11,101 nt of DNA from Podila epigama (Eukaryota; Mortierellomycota; Mortierellomycetes; Mortierellales; Mortierellaceae). The stretch lies in contig JAAAVE010000008.1 of assembly GCA_015679605.1 (NCBI GenBank), positions 11,745-22,845 on the forward strand, in the 5' to 3' direction. Shown here piece by piece: positions 7,301-11,101 of the stretch; position 1 is the stretch's first letter, and every line of letters begins with the position of its first letter. The notes beneath the pieces are model-generated. The model was not told the DNA's origin and searched no databases. It was given only the letters and a program-made list of their open reading frames with translations. The position numbers were made by a program, and so were the translations under genes.

Positions 7301-10300
7301 ACGCTGTCCATGTTGGCCCTGTCCGCGTGTACTAATAGTGTCCGACGCCTGGTTCATTCGAGCCTGCTGCTGTGTTTGCCGCACAGGTTGAGCCCGTCGA
7401 TCCTGGACCTGATTCTCCTTTTGACTTGCCAGAAGCTGGGCCGCTTCCTGCATCTTTTGCACCTTTGCCCGGTATGCTTTTGTGTTCATTTTCAGCTTTT
7501 CCACTTCTTCTTGCCTCCGTCTCTCTTTGATTGCCTGCTTTTCACGCTGGACTTCCAACTTCAAGACCGCTGCCGCCGTAGCTTTAGCGATGGCTGCCCG
7601 CTTTTGCTTCTCACTGGGCATGCTGTAGGCTTGTTGTTCCGCAGCAGTAAGTGTAACCTTGGGAATATAAATATTACGCGAAGCCATGGCATCGGATTGT
7701 CCCTGTTTCGATATTGATTCCGATTGACCGTGTTTTGGCTGTGTTGGTTCCCGACTGACCTGAGCAGCATGTGTCGAGGAAGAAACATCCAACACCAACG
7801 AATTATGACTGTGTAGTTGGTCCGTGTTCACATCCCTGATAGCGTGGTCTCCACGCTGCACATCCAGCTCTGCGTTGACGTCCATCTGTGCACCTTTGAC
7901 ATGCGTTTGGATCGTGCTGTCTTGGTCAATGTCCATGTCCATATCTGACACCTTTGACCGTTCCAGCTTTTCACTCTTATTAACTGTGTTGTCGTCTTCC
8001 ATGTTTCCTTCAACCGATAGCTCTTGGGACAGCATCGAAGCCTTTCTGTGGTTCGACTGAATCTGTGGAACGTCGACAGAGGTGACATCGCGCGGTGTAT
8101 TGACAGGCGACCCCTGCATTGAGCCCTGATTCGAATTGTCACTCGGTGTTGATACTTGCAGCTGTCTAGACACCACTCGTGGCGATAACGACGGTGCCAG
8201 ATGCAGAGTACCAATTCCAGACAAGACAGACTCAGTTCGTGGCGAGGGATGTGCGTCGGACAGTTTCCGTTTCTGTGCCATCGAATCCTCTATGTTTTCA
8301 CCGGCTGATGATGAACCAACGCTTCTTTTACCAAGGATCGGTGATGGTGCTTGTGATGAAACGCCTACCGTCGCCAACAGCTGCAGGGGTCCAGAGGACA
8401 TTGGCGTCTGGTTGGTGATGTCGTCTCGTTGAAAGGTCTCCCCTGTGCTCTGTGCATCGCCATCTTCTTGACAAGTCTCTGTGGGCATGCTGCTTAATGA
8501 TGTTGCGGGTAGGATCAGATTGCTCGCACTCATAACAGATGGTGTGGATGCTGGGGTTGGCATGGATTCTACCACAGTCGAGACTGAAGGTGATGACGAT
8601 TGCGGTAATGATGGTGGTAGCAAGGGAATTGACTGGGTGGGGGCCGTTGGTGCTGACATTGTATGCGGTGGTGTCGTTGTTGATGGTAACGGAGGCGCAA
8701 CAGGCGCAACAGGCGCCACAGAAGATGCAGACAACGAGTTGTCTGGCTGCGTTGACACAGGTGTAGTAGGTGCATCCTTTTGCTCTTGTTGGTTATCAAT
8801 GTTTGCTAGAGAGCTCTTCCTTGATATGCTCTGACTTCCAGTTGGTCTCGGAGAAGCACTCTTGGGCGATACCGTGTCCGCTTTGTCGCCTTTTTCTGCC
8901 TTCGTGCTCTTGACAGGCCTCTCCGGAAGGGCTCTTGGAGCGGGTGTGACTGTCATCCATGACTTGATTGGTTGAAGGTAATCGGGGATCTGTGATAGCT
9001 TGAGTGGTGTTTTGGGTATCGTTGACGATGATGTGGTTGAAGGTGGCGCTGGTGAGGTAGATGCTTGCGCTGGGGGTGATGAGGATTGGCCGTCCGCAGG
9101 TGTATTCGAGCTATTGGTAACTGGCGAAGATATCTTGGATTCGGATGCTTTTGTGCTGGAAGATACAGAGGAGACTGACGAGGGCGGTGTTTTGGACCCG
9201 GTCGAGTCGCATTCGCCATTTTTCAAAGATGACACTGCAGGTGCAGGCGCAGGCGATGGAGACGAATGATCGACAGATGGCTGTCGAAGTTGAGGTGGCG
9301 GTTTTGGTGGCAGAGGGTGCGAAAATGTGCCGACAGTAGTTGATGGGCCTGTGTTGGTTTGGTTGTAGTCGTCGATGGATGACTTTCGTTCCCGATCCTT
9401 TCTTGGAAAGTAACCAAGAGTTCCAATGTGATTCGCACCCGATGGAGATTGAAGGTAATGTGAGCTGATTGCAGGTGTTGGAAGAGGCTGATTTTCCAAA
9501 GATCTATAACACAAAACAAGTGAAAAATAAGTAGAATAAGTGTAAGGATTTCTTCTCTGAGCAACACTCTACAATAACAGGTACAGGTTGAGTTTCATTC
9601 TGGCAACATACGAGTTGTTCATGATCGTTAATGGGCGGACAGGAGGACGCTGGGTTGATGAGGAAGGCGGTGCTGCCCCTCCATTAGCAGAAGAGGAAGA
9701 AGAAGTAATCGAAATGGAGCCGCCAGATTGTTCCCGCGCCTTCCACTGAGTCCTGATGTTATCGATTTGAGATTCCAGCTATAGGGATGTACAATGTACA
9801 GTTGTTAAGCCTTGGTATCCTTTCGCAAACAATGATCCATCCCATGATAAAAAGAGACCATGTATCGTTTCACTCATTTATATTTTATCATACCTGTTCT
9901 TTTGTTACACTCGACGACATCGATTTCACAGTGGCTTGTATCGTTAACTCGTCGTCAGCCTCCTTCCTATCCTCGCGAATGCGGTAGAACCGCCATCCTC
10001 CTGTGCGAGTCTCCAGTCCATATCCTTTCTCAAACATCTGTGTTGGCCATTGTGCGTCCCACCTAGTTTGTTGAAGTTACATGGAGAGTTAGAGGCAAGC
10101 AATTTTTGTAATACACACACATACACACAGATATATATATATATCAAGTTGCAACAGCTTTCATTCGCCTTACCAAAACTCGAATGTTTTCCCATCAGGC
10201 GAATTGTTGTGCCATCTAGTAAAGGAAGTCAACATCGAAATGAGAAACGCATGAATAAAAGATGCAGGAACACAAAAGTTCACAAAAGGTGCATAATAGA

Positions 10301-11093
10301 AAGATGAAGTGAGCAAGTCTTACTCTGAAGCGAGGCCGGGCTCTGGAGTAACATAGTCGTAAAACTTGTACCCTGAGCCTTGTTTGCTTTGAATACAGTA
10401 GAGAGGCTTTCGTTCCTTACTCTGAGTGACCTTGACTTGAAACTGTGCTGTGATGTGTGATTTCCATTTTAGCCTACACAATGCAAGAACTGTAGATTAG
10501 CAGCATTGACCAAAAGCAAAGCGCCTGAAAAAGACAAGTCTGATGGATGAAGGCAATGGTAACATAGGTACTGTACATTTTCGAGTTTACGCCAGGGACA
10601 TATGGACGTTTCACGGGGACGAAAATTAAGCCCTCACCACCATGCTTGTGGCGTTTGCTCCCTGACAAGATCACATTCAGTCCATATGAGCGCTGCATTG
10701 TTTTCCTTTCGATTCTAAAGAAACAAACAAACAAAAAGCATGGAGTACATGTCAGCTTCATATCTGGTGGTACATCTCTGCCTCATCTTCCCATCAAAAA
10801 AAAAACGACTAGTTGAACTCACGTGAATGGTTCTTTCGATTTGACTTCTTGCGTCTTCCCCGACTGCACAGCGAGAATGTCCTGATCCATCATCTATCGG
10901 CAAATGCACAGTCGTAAAGGAGGAAAAGAAAAAAACGAGGTGGTTTAGGAGTCACGACAGAAGCGGTGAATAATGCAAAAGTCTGGCTGAGTGATCATCA
11001 GTTACTTACTCCAAGACGGGTACTGTATGACCTTTGAGTGACGACGGTCCCGTTCAAGACCATTAGGTCAAATACCAAGAAACGTAGCGTTTT
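4379..11093 (-). CDS. CEG1: mRNA capping enzyme guanylyltransferase with giant Q-rich C-terminal tail (5' partial)
   Basis: This nuclear enzyme transfers GMP from GTP to the 5' end of nascent RNA polymerase II transcripts. I reconstructed exons 11093-11010, 10893-10823, 10714-10577, 10473-10324, 10215-10174, 10062-9894, 9778-9612 and 9503-4379. All junctions are GT-AG, keep the frame, and give 1,981 visible residues ending at TAA 4381-4379. Numbering from the first visible residue, motif IIIa is RFLVFDLMVLNG (4-15), motif IV EGLIF (79-83), motif V LKWK (99-102) and motif VI WRFYRIREDR (185-194). An OB-fold-like segment lies between V and VI, and VTKEQ (214-218) matches the usual end of the family. 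Motif I (KxDG), motif III and the start codon lie off the right edge. Fungal relatives are usually about 400-600 residues; here about 1,700 disordered residues follow. The donor at 10576 (GTACAG) is weak but is the only nearby one that keeps the frame. The catalytic assignment is firm; the tail fusion rests on one clean in-phase splice. Confidence 0.88.
4556..5542 (-). repeat. Cluster of polyglutamine-coding CAG/CAA tracts
   Basis: At least seven glutamine runs of about 6-10 residues occur here, separated by His, Pro and Met. Examples are nine Q at about 5290-5330, ten Q at 5119-5150, eight Q at about 4722-4748 and six Q at 5525-5542. HPQ and QQP mini-repeats accompany them (5150-5180 and 4640-4680). 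CAG and CAA codons are interspersed rather than pure, which points to selection on protein composition or old, decayed slippage tracts. The runs lie in visible residues 1595-1923 of the capping-enzyme tail. Confidence 0.9.
7411..7648 (-). other. Charged alpha-helical island within the disordered tail
   Basis: About 79 residues (visible 893-971) start at TLTAAEQQAYS and run through AAIAKATAAAVLKLEVQREK and KERRRQEEVEKLKMN to AAQLLASQKEN. The segment lacks proline after its first turn, is rich in A, K, R, E and Q, and has leucines and other hydrophobic residues at roughly heptad spacing. This suggests a long single helix or coiled coil. It is the only long stretch of the tail that looks folded, so it is the best candidate for an interaction surface. 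I cannot assign it to a named family. Confidence 0.6.
8698..8719 (-). repeat. Short 9-bp tandem repeat encoding VAP units
   Basis: The plus strand shows consecutive copies of a CAACAGGCG-like 9-mer. On the coding strand they read as repeated Val-Ala-Pro units (VAPVAPVAPP) inside the Pro/Ser-rich part of the capping-enzyme tail. It is a small in-frame expansion typical of disordered sequence. Confidence 0.7.
9504..9611 (-). other. Last intron (108 bp), the switch between compact and giant forms
   Basis: The donor is GTATGT at 9611 and the acceptor TTATAG ends at 9504. Splicing joins a TC remainder to A, making a Ser codon and keeping the tail in frame. If the intron is retained, the reading frame runs through it for 14 codons and stops at TAG (9571-9569). 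That would give a capping enzyme ending about 69 residues after the VTKEQ motif, close to a normal family length. Its length matches the other introns of the gene, so constitutive splicing is also plausible. Confidence 0.7.
9612..9778 (-). other. Linker exon after the capping-enzyme core
   Basis: The exon codes for 55 full codons between introns 9779-9893 (115 bp) and 9504-9611. It begins with a short polar helix (LESQIDNIRTQWKAREQ), continues with a Ser run and Ala/Pro-rich residues, and ends in PLTIMNN. It follows VTKEQ directly, so it lies at the C-terminal border of the OB fold and is the transition from folded core to disordered tail. The acceptor is CTATAG at 9779 and the donor is GTATGT at 9611. 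Confidence 0.8.
9894..11093 (-). other. Capping-enzyme catalytic region: motifs IIIa to VI, split over six exons
   Basis: This segment encodes the second half of the nucleotidyltransferase domain and the OB fold. Introns at 10894-11009, 10715-10822, 10474-10576, 10216-10323 and 10063-10173 interrupt it, with lengths 116, 108, 103, 108 and 111 bp. The window edge GATGATAG (11101-11094) reads as the acceptor of one more intron, because the upstream frame has TGA and TAG stops there while motif IIIa starts just after it. The GLIF of motif IV and the two lysines of LKWK are the nucleotide and phosphate contacts known in the family. Motif VI supplies the R-x-R-x-D signature that closes on the beta and gamma phosphates. 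Loss of frame at any junction would destroy these motifs, so the splice model is well constrained. Confidence 0.88.
10111..10144. repeat. Compound (CA)n-(TA)n microsatellite inside an intron
   Basis: ACAC units followed by about seven AT units lie wholly inside the 10063-10173 intron of the capping-enzyme gene. The tract is non-coding and could vary without changing the protein. Confidence 0.93.
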
Positions 11094-11101
11094 CTATCAT
11101 C

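Larger units (their letters stand above)
4379..9503 (-). other. Single 5.1 kb exon encoding the disordered tail of the capping enzyme
   Basis: One uninterrupted frame adds about 1,707 residues (visible 275-1981). In order it shows a Ser/Thr/Pro-rich part with VAPVAPVAPP and many SP/TP sites (about 9500-8200), an acidic mixed part (8200-7680), a charged helical segment (7648-7411), and a Q/S/R-rich part (7410-6560). A short hydrophobic motif FILNEDN follows at 6521-6541, and then a Q/H/P-rich third with long glutamine runs (about 6250-4550). The protein ends in a Pro/His/Gly segment, GHGGQRW. I recognise no catalytic domain, transmembrane segment or zinc-binding cluster. The composition resembles transcription coactivator low-complexity regions, but no specific family is recognisable. 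The exon begins at acceptor TATAG (9508-9504), which lies just inside the ATG at 9514, so that ATG is intronic in this model. Confidence 0.78.

Noticed and set aside
4556-9503. Mediator Med15-like or other coactivator identity for the Q-rich exon
   Set aside because: No KIX-like or other defining domain is visible; glutamine richness alone is not evidence of family.
4379-9514. Treating the 1,711-codon frame from ATG 9514 as a separate intronless gene
   Set aside because: The ATG lies ten bases before a good TATAG acceptor, and the exon joins in phase to the capping-enzyme exons, so a fusion is the simpler reading. A separate gene remains the main alternative.
10823-10893. ATG-ATG at 10893 as the start codon of the right-hand gene
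   Set aside because: It follows a GATAG acceptor, and the exon upstream (11010-11093) has a GTAAGT donor and encodes motif IIIa in the right phase.

Overview
The window looks like nuclear DNA of a filamentous fungus. It carries seven complete, evenly sized GT-AG introns of 103-116 bp plus the acceptor of an eighth, long homopolymer and dinucleotide runs, and two tandem minus-strand genes whose proteins are full of low-complexity Q, P, S, H and E/K tracts. The gene style resembles early-diverging lineages such as Mortierellomycota or Mucoromycota, but that placement is a guess from style, not from a marker sequence.

Right part (4379-11101, minus strand): a multi-exon gene for the mRNA capping enzyme guanylyltransferase (Ceg1/Pce1 family). 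The window opens in the gene, at an intron acceptor just before superfamily motif IIIa. Eight exons were reconstructed by eye. They join in frame and carry motifs IIIa, IV, V and VI of the covalent nucleotidyltransferase fold. The N-terminal half, including motif I with the GMP-accepting lysine, lies beyond the right edge. Where fungal capping enzymes normally end, this gene splices in phase into one 5.1 kb exon that adds about 1,700 disordered residues. They include one charged helical island, many candidate kinase sites and a polyglutamine/histidine-rich C-terminal third. Retaining the last intron would instead stop translation after 14 residues and give a normal-sized enzyme.

Middle (3674-4378): a 705 bp spacer with the U-rich 3' flank and candidate poly(A) signals of the capping-enzyme gene, and the presumed promoter of the next gene.

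Second gene (2090-3673, minus strand): one uninterrupted 527-codon frame for a protein I do not recognise. It has a serine run, a central stretch with four basophilic kinase motifs, an acidic/lysine tract and a basic, nuclear-localisation-like cluster.

Left part (1-2089): no supportable gene. It holds microsatellites, homopolymers and a CACGTG plus CCAAT pair near 1920-1938. No tRNA, rRNA, transposon or CRISPR array was seen. The most notable object is the fusion of an essential, normally compact capping-enzyme core to a giant disordered tail.
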